Part shown: in pieces, positions 17,121 through 26,900 of the stretch | Position numbering within the stretch: the stretch's first letter is position 1 | Layout of the letters: each line of letters opens with the position of its first letter | Source: Salipiger mangrovisoli | GTDB lineage: Bacteria; Pseudomonadota; Alphaproteobacteria; Rhodobacterales; Rhodobacteraceae | Assembly: GCF_015223355.1 (NCBI RefSeq) | Contig: NZ_JADFFK010000001.1 | Span: 496,001-560,000 of the forward strand | Reading direction: 5' to 3' | Length of the DNA: 64,000 nt | Notes under the pieces: model-generated | Database searches by the model: none | Told to the model about the DNA's origin: nothing | What the model saw: the letters and a program-made list of their open reading frames with translations, nothing else | Translations under genes and position numbers: made by a program

Positions 17121-17146
17121 CGGGGTGACAGCGAAGGGAGCTGCCG

Positions 17147-17701
17147 ATGGAACTCGAACATAAGTTCTGCCGCCTGGGCGGGGAAATCACCGCCGAGGCC
17201 ACCCTCGCGGAGGGAACACGGATCGAGGGCTATGCCTTGTTGTTCGGCAATCCCGATCAGGGGGGAGATATCGTGATGCCGGGGGCCTATGCCGCCTCGC
17301 TCAAACGGCTCGCCGCCGAGGGGCGCGCGGTGCGGATGCTCTGGCAACATGATCCCGCACAACCCATCGGAATCTGGGACGAGGTGTCCGAAGACGCGCG
17401 CGGCCTGCGGGTCAAGGGGCGGCTGCTGGAGACGGTGGCAAGGGGCCGCGAGGCGGCGGCTCTCATCGCCGCGGGGGCCATTGACGGGCTCTCCATCGGG
17501 TATCGGACCGTTGCGGCGGTGAAGGATCGCGAGGGGCGCAGGCTTCTCAGGGAACTGGAACTCTGGGAGGTGTCGCTTGTCACCTTTCCGATGCTTCCCA
17601 GTGCGCGGGTGGCGGCGAAGGGAGAAAGCCCCGAGCCGGACATGCTGCGTGAACTGGCGCTGGCCATTGATGCCGCGCGCCTCGATCTGGCGGGCGACTG
17701 A
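17147..17701 (+). CDS. GTA orfg4: HK97-family prohead protease
   Basis: A 184-residue capsid-maturation protease. The U35-family catalytic His is in MLWQHDP (H68) and the Ser in IDGLSIGY (S116), followed by WEVSLVTFPMLP, a strongly conserved family stretch. It probably trims the N-terminal scaffold-like region of the adjacent major capsid protein. An AAGGGAG ribosome site precedes the ATG. Confidence 0.95.
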   Translation: MELEHKFCRLGGEITAEATLAEGTRIEGYALLFGNPDQGGDIVMPGAYAASLKRLAAEGRAVRMLWQHDPAQPIGIWDEVSEDARGLRVKGRLLETVARGREAAALIAAGAIDGLSIGYRTVAAVKDREGRRLLRELELWEVSLVTFPMLPSARVAAKGESPEPDMLRELALAIDAARLDLAGD

Positions 17702-17729
17702 CGCGCGCCTTCAACACGGGACCGAGCTG

Positions 17730-18914
17730 ATGAGCACAACCGAGAGTCTCTCTCGGACCGGGGAGGACTTGTCCCCGGTCGCCCGAGTGGGCGCCGCGAT
17801 GGCGGGGCTGACTGCGGACATCAGGGCCATGCGGGCCGACCTTCATGCGAAACTGGACACATACGAAGAGCGATTGACCATGCTGGACACGAAGACTTCG
17901 CTTGCCGCGGCACGCCCGGCGCTGGGCACCATGGCCGAACTGGACCTGCCGCATCGCAAGGCGTTCAACGCCTATCTGCGCACAGGAGACGACGACGGGC
18001 TGCGCGGGCTGGTGCTTGAGGGCAAGGCGCTCTCGACGACCGTCGCTGCGGATGGCGGCTATCTGGTCGACCCGGCGACATCGGAATCGGTGCGCTCGGT
18101 GCTCGAGAGCGGCGCCTCGATCCGGGCTGTCGCCGCCGTGGTGACCGTCGAGGCTGCGTCCTACGACGTGCTCGTTGACCAGGGCGACACCGGCGCGGGC
18201 TGGGCCGACGAGGTGGCCGAGACCGGCGAGAGCGAAACGCCGACCATCGACCGCATCCAGATCAAGCTGCACGAGCTTTCGGCCATGCCCAAGGCCTCGC
18301 AGCGGCTGCTGGACGATGTCGCCTTCGATCTCGAGGCCTGGCTGGCGGGGCGCATCGCGGACCGTTTCGCGCGCGCAGAGGCCGCGGCCTTCATCACCGG
18401 CGACGGCATCGACAAGCCGATGGGCATCCTGTCGCACGACATGATCGACAATGCGCTTTGGGAGTGGGGCAACCTCGGCTACGTGCCCTCGGGGGCGGTG
18501 GCCGGGATCGGCGACGGCGATGCGATCATCGATCTGGTCTACGCGCTGGGCGCCGAGTACCGGGCCAAGGGCTGCTTCGTGATGAATTCGAAGACCGCGG
18601 GGTCGCTTCGCAAGCTCAAGGACGCGGACGGGCGGCACCTGTGGTCGGACGGGCTGGCGGCGGGCCAGCCGGCGCGGCTGCTGGGCTACCCGGTGCTGAT
18701 CGCCGAGGACATGCCGGATATTGCCGCTGACGCATATCCCATCGCTTTCGGCGACTTTGGCGCGGGCTACACCATCGCCGAACGTCCGGACCTGCGTGTG
18801 CTGCGTGATCCGTTCAGCGCCAAGCCGCATGTGCTGTTCTATGCCACCAAGCGCGTTGGCGGGGATGTCAGCGATTTCGCTGCAATCAAGCTGCTGCGCT
18901 GCGCCACCAGCTGA
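17730..18914 (+). CDS. GTA orfg5: major capsid protein (HK97 fold)
   Basis: A 394-residue protein starting MSTTESLSRTGEDL. Residues about 1-95 are helical and charged (the delta or scaffold region expected to be removed by the protease). The core begins near ALSTTVAADGGYLVDPATSE, and DRIQIKLHELSAMPKASQRL and FVMNSKTAGSLRKL are typical HK97-fold capsid segments. The start is the ATG 28 bp after the protease stop; upstream in-frame codons overlap the protease gene in another frame. Confidence 0.96.
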   Translation: MSTTESLSRTGEDLSPVARVGAAMAGLTADIRAMRADLHAKLDTYEERLTMLDTKTSLAAARPALGTMAELDLPHRKAFNAYLRTGDDDGLRGLVLEGKALSTTVAADGGYLVDPATSESVRSVLESGASIRAVAAVVTVEAASYDVLVDQGDTGAGWADEVAETGESETPTIDRIQIKLHELSAMPKASQRLLDDVAFDLEAWLAGRIADRFARAEAAAFITGDGIDKPMGILSHDMIDNALWEWGNLGYVPSGAVAGIGDGDAIIDLVYALGAEYRAKGCFVMNSKTAGSLRKLKDADGRHLWSDGLAAGQPARLLGYPVLIAEDMPDIAADAYPIAFGDFGAGYTIAERPDLRVLRDPFSAKPHVLFYATKRVGGDVSDFAAIKLLRCATS

Positions 18915-18984
18915 GCAGGTGAATGAAGGCGGCGGGCACGATGTCCGCCGCCGTGCAGCCGCAGCGACAAGCGGAGAGACCTTC

Positions 18985-19578
18985 ATGATGGTGATCGAAG
19001 AAACCCAGGTGCCGGACGCGATCCTGCCAGTCGCGGCGCTGAAGCGTCAGCTGCGCATGGGCAGCGGCTTCGCCGAGGACGGATTGCAGGATGATGTTCT
19101 GCATTCGTTCTTGCGTGCGGCGCTCGCGGCGATCGAGGCGCGCACCGGCAAGGCGTTGCTGACGCGCGGCTTTCTGTGGACACAGAACCGCTGGCGCGAC
19201 GACGAGGGGGCGGTCTTTCCACTCGCGCCCGTGGTCAGCGTGACGCAGATGACGGTCGTGGACCGTTATGGCGTGTCGCAGGACGTGCCCGCAGAGCGCT
19301 ACCGGCTGGAACGCGATGCGATCACGCCCATGCTGCGTCCCCAGCGCGGCACGCTGCCAGAGATTCCGACCGGAGGGTCGGCCGAGATAAGGTTCAGCGC
19401 GGGCTACGCCGAGGAGTTCGACGGGTCGCCGCCGGACCTGGGGCAGGCGGTGCTGCTGCTGGCGGCGCATTACTACGAGTATCGGGACGAGACCGCCTTG
19501 AGCCAGGGCTGCATGCCCTTCGGTGTCAGCGCGCTAATCGCCCGCTACCGCCCGCTCCGGCTGGGGTTCTCGGCATGA
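18985..19578 (+). CDS. GTA orfg6: head-tail connector (gp6-like)
   Basis: A 197-residue adaptor beginning MMVIEETQVPDAILPVAALK after a GGAGAG ribosome site. The helical N-terminal half with LRAALAAIEARTGKALLTR and the later PLAPVVSVTQMTVVD strand match the gp6-like connector family that forms a ring under the portal. The C-terminus (QAVLLLAAHYYEYRDE) is also family-typical. It overlaps orfg7 by 4 bp. Confidence 0.88.
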   Translation: MMVIEETQVPDAILPVAALKRQLRMGSGFAEDGLQDDVLHSFLRAALAAIEARTGKALLTRGFLWTQNRWRDDEGAVFPLAPVVSVTQMTVVDRYGVSQDVPAERYRLERDAITPMLRPQRGTLPEIPTGGSAEIRFSAGYAEEFDGSPPDLGQAVLLLAAHYYEYRDETALSQGCMPFGVSALIARYRPLRLGFSA

Positions 19579-19913
19579 AGACGGTCCGGCTGACGCAGAA
19601 TCTGGTTCTCGAAACTCCATGGGAGGTGCCCGACGGCACCGGCGGCTTCGAAGCGGGCTGGCAGGTGCTGGGCACGCTCTGGGCGGAGCTGAGTCCACGC
19701 TCGGGGCGAGAAGTGCAGGGCGAGGCCGGGCCGGTGGCGCGCGGGCGCTACCGCATCACTGTGCGCGGTGCGCCCGTAGGGGCTTCGAGCCGTCCGGTGC
19801 CGGGTCAACGCTTCCGCTTGGGGGAGCGGGTCTTCGATATCCTGACGGTCAGTGAGCGGGATGTATCCGGGCGATACCTGGCCTGCGAGGCGCAGGAGGA
19901 GGTGGCGTCATGA
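19575..19913 (+). CDS. GTA orfg7: head closure / head-tail adaptor protein
   Basis: A 112-residue beta-rich protein with the SPP1 gp16-type pattern: LETPWEVPDGTGGFEAGW, TLWAELSPRSGREVQGE, YRITVRGAP and a closing RVFDILTVSERD. It should form the stopper ring between connector and tail. Start by ATGA overlap with orfg6; end overlaps orfg8 by ATGA. Confidence 0.87.
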   Translation: MKTVRLTQNLVLETPWEVPDGTGGFEAGWQVLGTLWAELSPRSGREVQGEAGPVARGRYRITVRGAPVGASSRPVPGQRFRLGERVFDILTVSERDVSGRYLACEAQEEVAS

Positions 19914-20317
19914 GCTACGCGGTGTCCGGAGCACTTCAGGCGGCCATCTACGGGATTCTCAAGGATGATGCGACGCTGGCGGGGTTGGTGGGAGGGGCGA
20001 TCTACGACGCGCCACCTTCGGGAACCTTGCCGGAGCTATACGTCACCCTGGGGGCCGAGCAGGTGCGCGCGGCCTCGGACGGAACGGCTTCGGGGGCCTG
20101 GCACGACCTGACTGTCGCCGTCGTGACCGGGGCGTCGGGCTTCTCGGCGGCCAAGGCTGTGGCCGCCGCGGTGTCAGACCTGCTGCACGAGGCCGACCTC
20201 GGGCTGAGCCGCGGTCGCTTGGTGAGCCTGCGTTTCCGCCGCGCCGCGGCGCGACGGGAGAGCGGCGGGCTGCGCCGCATCGACATGACATTCCGCGCGC
20301 GCGTCGAAGACGCGTGA
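19910..20317 (+). CDS. GTA orfg8: DUF3168 tail-completion protein
   Basis: A 135-residue DUF3168 protein: N-terminal helix SGALQAAIYGILKDDATLAG, the GAIYDAPPSGTLPELYVTLG motif, WHDLTVAVVTGASGFSAAK and a final strand RIDMTFRARVED. Family members terminate tail assembly or join the tail to the head. It sits in a run of overlapping genes, so expression is coupled to orfg7. Confidence 0.88.
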   Translation: MSYAVSGALQAAIYGILKDDATLAGLVGGAIYDAPPSGTLPELYVTLGAEQVRAASDGTASGAWHDLTVAVVTGASGFSAAKAVAAAVSDLLHEADLGLSRGRLVSLRFRRAAARRESGGLRRIDMTFRARVEDA

Positions 20318-20342
20318 GGCGACACAGCAAGGAGGACGCATC

Positions 20343-20765
20343 ATGGGTGCGCAAAACGGCAAGGACCTTCTGATCAAGCTAGACCTTACGGGCGACGGGC
20401 AATTCGAGACCCTGGCGGGGCTGCGCGCCACGCGGGTCAGCTTCAACGCCGAAACCGTCGATGTCACCTCGCTTGAAAGCACCGGCGGCTGGCGAGAACT
20501 GCTCGCGGGAGCCGGCGTGAAATCGGCCAACCTTTCGGGCTCGGGCGTGTTCCGGGACGCAAGCACGGACGAACGGGCGCGGCAGATATTCTTCGACGGC
20601 GAGACCCCTGACTTCCAGGTGATCATCCCCGATTTCGGAACGGTCGAGGGCCCGTTCCAGCTGACCTCGATCGACTACGCGGGCAGCCATGACGGCGAGG
20701 CGACCTACGAGATCGCACTCGCCTCGGCCGGGGCCCTGAGCTTCGTGCCGGCGCCGGGGGCGTAA
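20343..20765 (+). CDS. GTA orfg9: major tail protein (TP901-1 family)
   Basis: A 140-residue tail-tube subunit: MGAQNGKDLLIKLD, a conserved TRVSFNAETVDVTSLESTGG segment, GSGVFRDASTDERARQIFF and VIIPDFGTVEGPFQLTSIDY. It stacks as rings to form the short GTA tail. An AGGAGG ribosome site lies before the ATG, stronger than its neighbours, consistent with high copy number. Confidence 0.93.
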   Translation: MGAQNGKDLLIKLDLTGDGQFETLAGLRATRVSFNAETVDVTSLESTGGWRELLAGAGVKSANLSGSGVFRDASTDERARQIFFDGETPDFQVIIPDFGTVEGPFQLTSIDYAGSHDGEATYEIALASAGALSFVPAPGA

Positions 20766-21089
20766 ATGGTGAATCCCTGGCGCGGCGAGGTGGAACTGGT
20801 GCTGGACGGCGAGCGGCGGCTCATGCGGCTGACGCTCGGCGCGCTTGCCGAGCTTGAAGCGACGCTGGACGAGGGCTCGCTTGTCGATCTGGTGCACCGC
20901 TTCGAGGGCGGGGCCTGTTCCAGCCGCGACGTGCTGGCGCTGATCGTGGCGGGGCTCCGGGGCGGCGGATGGCGGGGCTCGGCGGCGGATTTGGTGAGCG
21001 CGGAGATCGCCGGCGGACCGGTCGCGGCGGCGCGGGCAGCGGCGGAGTTGCTGGCGCGTGCCTTCGCCTTGCCGGGGGATGCGAGATGA
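20766..21089 (+). CDS. GTA orfg10: GTA-family tail assembly protein (gp10)
   Basis: A 107-residue protein of the GTA gp10 family: VNPWRGEVELVLDGERRLMRLTLGALAELE is the diagnostic start, followed by a helical C-terminal part. In position and size it corresponds to a tail assembly chaperone that coats the tape measure. The ATG is directly after the orfg9 stop, and it overlaps orfg10.1 by ATGA. Confidence 0.87.
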   Translation: MVNPWRGEVELVLDGERRLMRLTLGALAELEATLDEGSLVDLVHRFEGGACSSRDVLALIVAGLRGGGWRGSAADLVSAEIAGGPVAAARAAAELLARAFALPGDAR

Positions 21090-21286
21090 CCGGCTTTGAC
21101 TGGCCCGCATTGCTGCGCACGGGCCTGTGTGGACTCGGGCTGCGCCCAGAGGAGTTCTGGCTGCTCACCCCGGCCGAACTGCGACTGATGCTGGGTGAGG
21201 AAAGCGGCGCGCGTCCGATGGGGCGGGCACGGCTTGAGGAGTTGATCGCGGCCTTCCCGGACGCGACTGCAGGAGAACGCAGATGA
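21086..21286 (+). CDS. GTA orfg10.1: small tail assembly chaperone
   Basis: A 66-residue protein with FDWPALLRTGLCGLGLRPEEFW and LTPAELRLMLGEE, the TIGR02216-type small phage protein found between gp10 and the tape measure. Overlapping genes for two chaperones before a tape measure echo the G/GT pair of lambdoid phages, here as two separate frames. It overlaps both neighbours by 4 bp. Confidence 0.85.
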   Translation: MTGFDWPALLRTGLCGLGLRPEEFWLLTPAELRLMLGEESGARPMGRARLEELIAAFPDATAGERR

Positions 21287-21945
21287 TCGAGACAGACGGG
21301 TTCGACGACCTGGAGCGCGCGCTTCAGGAGCTCGAAGGCGGGCTTGGCGGCGCGGCCGCCATGGTCTCCGGGTTCGATGCCGAGTTGAAGCGCATCCACC
21401 AGACCTTCTCGGACACCGGGCGCGGGGTCTCGAAACTCGAAGGCACGCTCAGCAGGGGCCTGGCAAGGGCTTTCGATGGCGTCGTGTTCGACGGGATGCG
21501 TGCCTCTGAGGCGCTGGAGCGGGTGGCGCGCGGGGTCATCGACAGCGCCTATCGCGCCGCCGTAAGGCCGGTGACCGACCAGCTAGGCGGCGCGCTCACG
21601 GCAGGAATGACGCAGCTTTTCGGGGCGTTTTCACCCTTCGCGCAAGGAGGTGCCTTTGCGCAGGGACGGGTCGTGCCCTTTGCCAGCGGCGGCGTGGTCA
21701 GCGCGCCGGTCCGCTTTCCCATGCGCGGCGGCACCGGGCTGATGGGCGAGGCCGGGCCGGAGGCAATCCTGCCGCTTTCGCGCGGGGCGGACGGTCGACT
21801 TGGGGTCCGTGCTTCGGCGGGGCGGGCGCCGGTCAGCGTGGTGATGAACATCCAAACGCCCGACCTTCAGGGCTTCCAGCGCAGCCGGTCGCAGATCGCC
21901 GCGCAGATGAGCCGGGCGTTGAGCCAGGGCGCACGCAACCGCTGA
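21283..21945 (+). CDS. GTA orfg11: short tail tape-measure protein
   Basis: A 220-residue protein. Residues 1-75 are helical (DDLERALQELEGGLGGA...). About 85-130 are hydrophobic and Gly/Ala-rich, and a repeated FAQGGAFAQGRVVPFASGGVV section with GLMGEAGPEAILPLSRG follows, a hallmark of tape-measure C-termini. It is much shorter than phage tape measures, as expected for the short GTA tail. Confidence 0.9.
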   Translation: MIETDGFDDLERALQELEGGLGGAAAMVSGFDAELKRIHQTFSDTGRGVSKLEGTLSRGLARAFDGVVFDGMRASEALERVARGVIDSAYRAAVRPVTDQLGGALTAGMTQLFGAFSPFAQGGAFAQGRVVPFASGGVVSAPVRFPMRGGTGLMGEAGPEAILPLSRGADGRLGVRASAGRAPVSVVMNIQTPDLQGFQRSRSQIAAQMSRALSQGARNR

Positions 21946-21954
21946 GGTGCCAAG

Positions 21955-22587
21955 ATGAGCTTCCACGAGACACGCTTTCCCGCTGATCTGAGCTTCGGGG
22001 CCATGGGGGGACCCGAGCGGCGCACCGATGTGGTGGAACTCAGTTCCGGCCACGAGGAGCGCAACACGCCCTGGGCTGACTCGCGGCGGCGCTTCGATGC
22101 CGGGCTTGGGCTGCGCTCGCTCGACGACATCGCGCAGCTGCTGGCCTTTTTCGAGGCGCGGCGCGGCCAGCTCCATGGCTTCCGCTGGAAGGACTGGTCG
22201 GATTTCAAATCGTGCCCGCCTTCGGGCACCGTTGCGGCGATCGATCAGGTGATCGCGCATGGCGACGGGGCACGCCGGGTGTTTCAGCTGACCAAGACCT
22301 ACCGCTCGGGCAGTGCCAGCTACGCACGGCCGATCACCAAGCCGGTGGCGGGCACGGTGCTCGCGGCGGTGCAGGATGTCGAGATGCAGGAGGGGGTGCA
22401 TTTCGAAATCGACTGCAGCACCGGGCTTGTGACCTTTGCCGAGCCGCCGCTCGCCGGCGTCGAGGTCAGCGCGGGCTTCGAGTTCGACGTGCCGGTGCGT
22501 TTCGACACCGACCGGATTAGCGTCTCAGTGGCGAGTTTCCAGGCCGGACAGGTGCCCGACGTGCCGGTGGTGGAGCTGCGGGTCTGA
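21955..22587 (+). CDS. GTA orfg12: distal tail protein (DUF2460 / TIGR02217)
   Basis: A 210-residue protein matching DUF2460: FHETRFPADLSFGAMGGPE, then RRGQLHGFRWKDWSDFKS and a C-terminal EFDVPVRFDTDRI segment. It forms the ring at the tail end that bears the hub proteins. The stop overlaps the orfg13 start (TGATG). Confidence 0.93.
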   Translation: MSFHETRFPADLSFGAMGGPERRTDVVELSSGHEERNTPWADSRRRFDAGLGLRSLDDIAQLLAFFEARRGQLHGFRWKDWSDFKSCPPSGTVAAIDQVIAHGDGARRVFQLTKTYRSGSASYARPITKPVAGTVLAAVQDVEMQEGVHFEIDCSTGLVTFAEPPLAGVEVSAGFEFDVPVRFDTDRISVSVASFQAGQVPDVPVVELRV

Positions 22588-23468
22588 TGGGGGCTTCGGA
22601 TCTTCACGCGCATCTCGCGGGCGGGCCGACCACGGTGGCGCGCTGCTGGGCGCTGACACGGGCGGATGGCACGCGTCTGGGGTTCACCGACCACGACCGC
22701 GATCTCAGCTTCGACGGGCTGCTGTTCCGCGCGGGCACCGGGATGAGCGCTTTGGCTCTGCAACAGGTCACCGGGCTGTCGGTGGACAACACCGAGGCGA
22801 TGGGCGCGCTCTCGGATGCCGCCCTGTGTGACGCGGACATTGAAGCCGGCCGTTTCGACGGGGCCGCGCTGACGGCCTGGCTGGTGAACTGGGCGGATGT
22901 GGCGCAACGGCAGCTGATGTTCCGGGGCACGATCGGGGAAATTCGCCGCGGCGACGGCGCTTTCCACGTCGAACTGCGGGGGCTCACCGAGGCGCTGAAC
23001 CTGCCGCGCGGGCGGGTCTACCAGAAACCCTGTTCGGCGGTACTTGGCGATCGCGGCTGCGGCTTCGATCTTGCGACGCCGGGTTATGTCCACTCTGCGG
23101 TGGTGCTGGCGGTTACAGAGAGCCGGCGGTTCGACCTGGGGCCGATGCCGGGTTTCGAGGAGGGCTGGTTCACCCGCGGGCGGCTTGACATGCAGAGCGG
23201 CGCGGGTGCCGGGCTGGGCACGGCGATAAAGCGCGACCGCACGGTCGACGGTGTCCGGGTGATCGAGCTCTGGGAGCCGCTGCGGGCCGCGCTGGCGCCG
23301 GGCGATATCTGCCGGATCACGGCCGGTTGCGACAAACGGCTCGAGACATGCCGCTTCAAGTTCGACAACCTGATCAACTTCCAGGGCTTCCCCGATATTC
23401 CCGAGGACGACTGGATGCTGGTGCATGCGAGCCGTGCCGCGGTGACAGACGGCGGGTCGCGGCGATGA
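22587..23468 (+). CDS. GTA orfg13: tail hub protein (DUF2163)
   Basis: A 293-residue DUF2163 protein: LTRADGTRLGFTDHDRDLSF at the N-terminus, GVRVIELWEPL late in the chain, and cysteines in VYQKPCSAVLGDRGCGF and CRFKFDNLINFQGFPDIP that may form a metal or Fe-S site, as reported for the RcGTA hub. It links the distal tail to the megatron protein. It overlaps both neighbours by a few bases. Confidence 0.92.
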   Translation: MGASDLHAHLAGGPTTVARCWALTRADGTRLGFTDHDRDLSFDGLLFRAGTGMSALALQQVTGLSVDNTEAMGALSDAALCDADIEAGRFDGAALTAWLVNWADVAQRQLMFRGTIGEIRRGDGAFHVELRGLTEALNLPRGRVYQKPCSAVLGDRGCGFDLATPGYVHSAVVLAVTESRRFDLGPMPGFEEGWFTRGRLDMQSGAGAGLGTAIKRDRTVDGVRVIELWEPLRAALAPGDICRITAGCDKRLETCRFKFDNLINFQGFPDIPEDDWMLVHASRAAVTDGGSRR

Positions 23469-23905
23469 GCGGGGCAGCTATCGTCGGCGCGGCGAGGCAG
23501 TGGATTGGCACGCCTTACCTGCATCAGGCCTCGGTGCGCGGCGCGGGCTGCGACTGCCTCGGGCTGCTGCGCGGAGTCTGGCGCGAGGTGATCGGGGCAG
23601 AGCCCGAGCCGGTGCCACCCTACAGCCGCGACTGGTCGGAACCGCAGGGCGACGAGGCGCTGCTGCGCGCGGCGCTGCGTCACCTGAGTGCCAAGGCGCT
23701 TCGTGACGAGGCTCCAGGGGACGTTCTGCTGTTCCGAATGCGGGAGGCGGCGGTGGCCAAGCATCTCGGGCTTCAGGCGCGGACCGGGGAGGCGGCCAGT
23801 TTTATCCATGCCTACAGCGGTCACAAGGTGACCGAAAGCGCACTGACCGCGCCCTGGCGCCGCCGCATCGTGGCGCGCTTTGCCTTTCCCAAGGAGCTAG
23901 ACTGA
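23465..23905 (+). CDS. GTA orfg14: NlpC/P60 cell-wall peptidase
   Basis: A 146-residue NlpC/P60 hydrolase with catalytic Cys31 in GAGCDCLGLLRG and the likely catalytic His100 in AVAKHLGLQ, preceded by GDVLLF. It would cut peptidoglycan of the recipient (or act in release) to let DNA through. The chosen start overlaps the orfg13 stop by ATGA; the end overlaps orfg15 by one base. Confidence 0.92.
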   Translation: MSGAAIVGAARQWIGTPYLHQASVRGAGCDCLGLLRGVWREVIGAEPEPVPPYSRDWSEPQGDEALLRAALRHLSAKALRDEAPGDVLLFRMREAAVAKHLGLQARTGEAASFIHAYSGHKVTESALTAPWRRRIVARFAFPKELD

Positions 23906-26900
23906 TGGCTACGATCCTGCTTTCGGCCGCTGGAGCGGCGCTTGGTAGCTCGGTTGGCGGTTCCGTTCTCGGCCTGTCCATGACCGCCGTTGGCCGGTTC
24001 ATCGGCGCAGGGCTCGGGCGGGCGCTGGACCAGCGGTTGTTGGGCGCGGGCTCCGAGACGGTCGAGACCGGCCGGATCGAGCGCTTCCGTCTTGCCGGGT
24101 CGGGAGAGGGGGCGGCGGTGCCGCACGTTTGGGGCCGGATGCGCGTGGGCGCGCAGGTGATCTGGGCGACGGAGTTCACCGAACACATGCGTAAGAGCAA
24201 GGTGAGCAGCGGCGGCAAGGGCAGCCCCCGCAGCGAAACCACGGTGAAGAGCTACAGCTATTCGCTCAGCCTCGCGCTGGCGCTCTGCGAGGGCGAGATC
24301 ACCGGTGTCGGCCGGGTCTGGGCGGATGGCGCGGAAATCGCTCCGCGTGATCTCAACATGCGCGTCTACACCGGGTGCCGCGAGCAGCTCCCCGACCCCA
24401 AGATCGAGGCGGTGGAAGGAGCGGGCAATGCACCGGCCTATCGCGGCACGGCCTATGTGGTGATCGAAGACCTGATGCTCGAGCGCTTCGGCAACCGCGT
24501 GCCGCAGTTCAGTTTCGAGGTCACCCGTCCCGAGCTCGGGGACGCAGAGGACGTGCCGCGCGCTCTTCGCGGCGTGGCGATGATTCCGGGCACCGGTGAG
24601 TACGCGCTGGCGACGCAGCCGGTCTACCTTGAGTACGGCGGCGGGGCACGGGGGGCGGTGAACCTCAACACGCCCGCCGAGGTGCCGGATTTCCTCGTCT
24701 CCCTGAACCAGCTGCGCGACGAGCTGCCGGAGTGCCGTGCCGCGTCGCTGGTGGTGAGCTGGTTCGGCAGCGATCTGCGCTGTGGGACGTGCTCCATTCG
24801 ACCGAAGGTGGAGCAGAGCGAGTGGGATTCGGCGCAGATGCCCTGGCGCGTCTCCGGGCTCGGACGCGACGGCGCGGAGCTTGTGCCGCAGCAGGGCGGT
24901 CGTCCGGTTTACGGCGGCACGCCCGCTGATGTCTCGGTGATCGAAGCGCTGCAGGAGATGGCGGCCCGCGGGTTGGACGTGGTGTTCTACCCGTTCGTGC
25001 TGATGGACCAGATGGCGGGCAACACGCTGACCGACCCCTGGACCGGCGCCGAGGGCCAGCCGGCGCTGCCCTGGCGCGGGAGGATCACCACCAGCCTCGC
25101 GCCCGGGCAGAGTGGCTCCCCGGACGGCAGCGCGGTGGCCGACGCCGAGGTCAGCGCCTTTTTCGGTACAGCCACGGCTGCGGATTTCTCGGTGGCGCCG
25201 GGCGCGGTGGTCTATGCAGGGCCCGAGGAATGGTCCTTCCGCCGTTTTATCCTGCACCAGGCGGCGCTCTGCGCGGCGGCGGGCGGCGTCACGGCCTTCT
25301 GCATCGGCTCGGAAATGCGTGCGCTGACCCAGATCCGGGGGGCCAGTGGTTTTCCTGCGGTGGCAGGGCTGCGGGCGCTGGCCGCCGAGTGCCGCGCGCT
25401 GCTGGGACCGGAGGTGAAGATCGGCTACGCGGCCGACTGGAGCGAGTATTTCGGCTTTCATCCGCAGGACGGTACGGGGGATGTCTATTTCCACCTCGAT
25501 CCGCTGTGGAGCGATGCGCAGATCGATTTTATCGGCATCGACAACTACATGCCGCTCGCGGACTGGCGCGATGGCGACGATCATGCAGATGCGCATTGGG
25601 GGGCGATCTACAGCCCGGACTATCTCAAGGCGAACATCGAGGGCGGCGAGGGGTTTGACTGGTATTACCCCAGCCCCGAGGCGCGCGCGGCGCAGCGCCG
25701 CGCCCCGATCACCGATGGCGCGCATGGCGAGGATTGGGTCTACCGCTACAAGGACCTGCGGAGCTGGTGGTCGCGGCTGCACCATGAGCGGATCGCCGGT
25801 GTGCGCCAGGATGTGCCCACCGGCTGGCAACCGCAAAGCAAGCCGATCTGGTTCACCGAGCTTGGTTGCGCCGCCATCGACAAAGGTGCGAACCAGCCCA
25901 ACAAGTTCCTCGATCCAAAAAGCTCTGAAAGTAAACTTCCGCATTACTCCAATGGTTTGCGTGACGAGCTTATGCAGCGCCAATACCTGCGCGCCGTCCA
26001 TTCCTACTGGAACGATGCAGCCCACAATCCGGTCTCGGAGGTCTACGGCGCGCAAATGCTCGACATGTCGCGGGCGTTGGTCTGGGCCTGGGACGCGCGG
26101 CCTTACCCCTGGTTTCCGGGGCTGGGAGAGCTGTGGAGCGACGGGGCGAATTATCGGCGCGGGCATTGGTTGAACGGGCGTGCCTCGGCGCGGACGCTGG
26201 CCTCTGTGGTGGCAGAGATCTGCGTGGAGGCGGGATTGACCGGGGTGGATGTGAGCCAGGCCTGGGGGTGGGTGCGGGGTTACCACCTCGACCGGATGGG
26301 CGACGCACGTGCCGCGCTGCAACCGCTGCTGCTCGCGCATGGCGTCGATGCGGTCGAGCGCGACGGGATGCTGCGTTTCGTGCAGCGTCGTGGGCGGGCA
26401 CCGGTCCGGCTCGATCCTGCGGAGTTGGTGCATGACCTGAGGGAAGAGGCCGATCTGCTGCACATCCGCGCCGCCGAGGCGGAAATGGCCGGGCGCCTGC
26501 GTCTGCGCTTCGTCGAAGCGGACGGCGATCATGGGATCACCGGAGAAGAGGTCGTGCTTCCCGACACGAAGAGCCAGGGCGTGGCCGAGACCGAACTGGC
26601 CATGGCGCTTACCCGTGCCGAGGGGCGCATGGTGCTCGAGCGCTGGCTGGCCGAGGCGCGCATCGCCCGCGACACCTTGCGCTTCGCGCTTCCGCTCTCG
26701 CAAATGGCGCTTGGCGCGGGCGATATCGTCGAGCTGCCCGCCGCTTCGGGGCCGCTGCGCGCGCGCATCGATCGGGTCGAGAGCGGCAGTCACCGGAAGA
26801 TCGAGGCGGTGCGCATCGAACCCGACACCTACCTGCCCGCCGATATGGACGAGGGCGAGCCGCTGCTGCGTCCCTTCGCGGCACCGGTGCCGGTGGAGCC